Source of the DNA: Candidatus Glassbacteria bacterium RIFCSPLOWO2_12_FULL_58_11
GTDB taxonomy: Bacteria; Gemmatimonadota; Glassbacteria; GWA2-58-10
Length of the DNA: 5,901 nt
NCBI GenBank assembly: GCA_001780825.1
Contig: MFIX01000176.1
Location: 1-5,901, forward strand
Direction: 5' to 3'
The notes beneath the pieces were generated by a model. The model did no database searches. It was not told the origin of the DNA and saw only the letters and a list, made by a program, of their open reading frames with translations. A program made the translations under genes and the position numbers. The number at the start of each line of letters is the position of its first letter. Position 1 is the first letter of the stretch. Shown here piece after piece: positions 5,116 to 5,901 of the stretch.

Positions 5116-5901
5116 TCAACTAAGACTGGTGCGGAATTTTTTCATGCCGATAAAAAGGAACACCAGGCCGATCCCGATCAGGAAGGCGAAATTGGGCCAG
5201 AGCTCGAGCCAGCCCGCGCCTTTGAGCATGATCCCGCGGATTATCTTCAGGTAATAGGTGGCCGGCAGAGCCCGGCTGACCAGTCTCAGCGGCAGCGGCA
5301 TACTGTCCACCGGAAAGATGAATCCGGAAAGCATGACCGAGGGCAGCAGGGTGGTTACCATGGCCATGGACATCGCCACTTGCTGGGTCTTGACCGCGGC
5401 GGAGATAGTGATCCCGATGCAGAGGGCACAGAACAGGTAGCCGAAAGTCAGTCCCAGCAGCAGCAGGAGGCTGCCCTCCACCGGCACGCCGAACCAGAAA
5501 TGAGAAAAACCGACTATCGAGAGGCATTCGAGAAAGGCGATCGCAATATAGGGCAGAACCTTGCCGATAATCACCTGATAGGGCCGGATCGGCGTGGTCA
5601 GCACCAGCTCGAGCGTGCCGACCTCCTTTTCCCGGGTGATCGTAACCGAGGTCATCAAAGCGCAAATCATCATCAACAGGACTCCGGCCAGGCCGGGCAC
5701 GATGAATTTGACGCTCTCCAGGTCCGGGTTGTACAGAATCTTCGGCCGGATATCCAGGGGCAGCCCGGCCGCGCTGATTCCGGTCAGACCGCCGACAAAG
5801 GCTTCGAAATAATTCGAGGCGATAGTAGCGCTGTTGGCATCGCTGCCGTCGAGCAGAAGCTGCACCGCGGCGCCCCGGCCGGAGGCTGCATCCGTGGAAA
5901 A
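5116..5901 (-). CDS. ABC-2 type transporter permease, YbhS/YhhJ-like, 5' end beyond the window
   Basis: The frame is open through the right edge, so the 261 visible residues are the C-terminal part; about 110 N-terminal residues with the first membrane segment are missing. A GTG at 5865 is in frame but lies inside the extracytoplasmic domain and is not the start. The visible part begins in that domain with VQLLLDGSDANSATIASNY (13-31), a hallmark of this family. It continues with NPDLES (58-63), then five membrane segments (about 66-88, 110-132, 143-168, 175-197 and 236-252). The coupling motif TREKEVGTLELVLTTPIRP lies at 89-107 and YYLKIIRGIMLKGAG at 216-230. It is a paralogue of the next gene downstream, with matching motifs in the same order, and probably pairs with it as a heterodimer. 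The ATPase is expected upstream, off the right edge. Very secure as to family. Confidence 0.93.
   Translation of the reverse strand, partial: FSTDAASGRGAAVQLLLDGSDANSATIASNYFEAFVGGLTGISAAGLPLDIRPKILYNPDLESVKFIVPGLAGVLLMMICALMTSVTITREKEVGTLELVLTTPIRPYQVIIGKVLPYIAIAFLECLSIVGFSHFWFGVPVEGSLLLLLGLTFGYLFCALCIGITISAAVKTQQVAMSMAMVTTLLPSVMLSGFIFPVDSMPLPLRLVSRALPATYYLKIIRGIMLKGAGWLELWPNFAFLIGIGLVFLFIGMKKFRTSLS

Noticed and set aside
5116..5865. Taking the GTG at 5865 as the start of the right-hand permease
   Set aside because: The frame stays open upstream to the window edge and the GTG lies inside a conserved family segment, so the gene is 5'-partial and not a short complete protein.

Overview
This is a GC-rich bacterial window, in the high 50s percent GC by eye. 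All six genes lie on the minus strand, so transcription runs right to left. Gene families and operon layout suggest a Gram-negative or other free-living bacterium, possibly from an uncultivated lineage. No rRNA, tRNA, mobile element or CRISPR is present, so the taxon cannot be fixed from the sequence.

Right block (3964-5901): two adjacent ABC-2 type permease genes separated by 15 nt. The first is cut by the right window edge and the second is complete. They are paralogous and resemble the YbhS/YbhR and YhhJ family of drug or lipophile exporters. They probably form a heterodimeric membrane channel. The ATPase subunit, and perhaps an HlyD-like adaptor, would lie beyond the right edge.

Middle block (2126-3963): an AT-rich intergenic stretch (about 3871-3920) is the best promoter region in the window. 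It is followed by an unrecognised soluble protein of 176 residues, then an eight-repeat PQQ-type (BamB-like) beta-propeller protein without a signal peptide. The GC-rich spacer between these two genes shows no promoter, which suggests they are co-transcribed.

Left block (1-2026): proB (glutamate 5-kinase with a C-terminal PUA domain) and then proA (glutamate-5-semialdehyde dehydrogenase). proA is cut by the left edge just after its catalytic cysteine. Together these make the first two steps of proline synthesis from glutamate: ProB makes gamma-glutamyl phosphate and ProA reduces it to glutamate semialdehyde, which cyclises to pyrroline-5-carboxylate.

The window is mostly ordinary housekeeping and transport. 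I found no convincing new multi-gene system. The points most worth a second look are the orphan protein, the leaderless cysteine-rich propeller upstream of proBA, a G8 tract in a conserved proA motif, and an altered glycine-rich motif in ProB. Three gene starts are placed from Shine-Dalgarno position.
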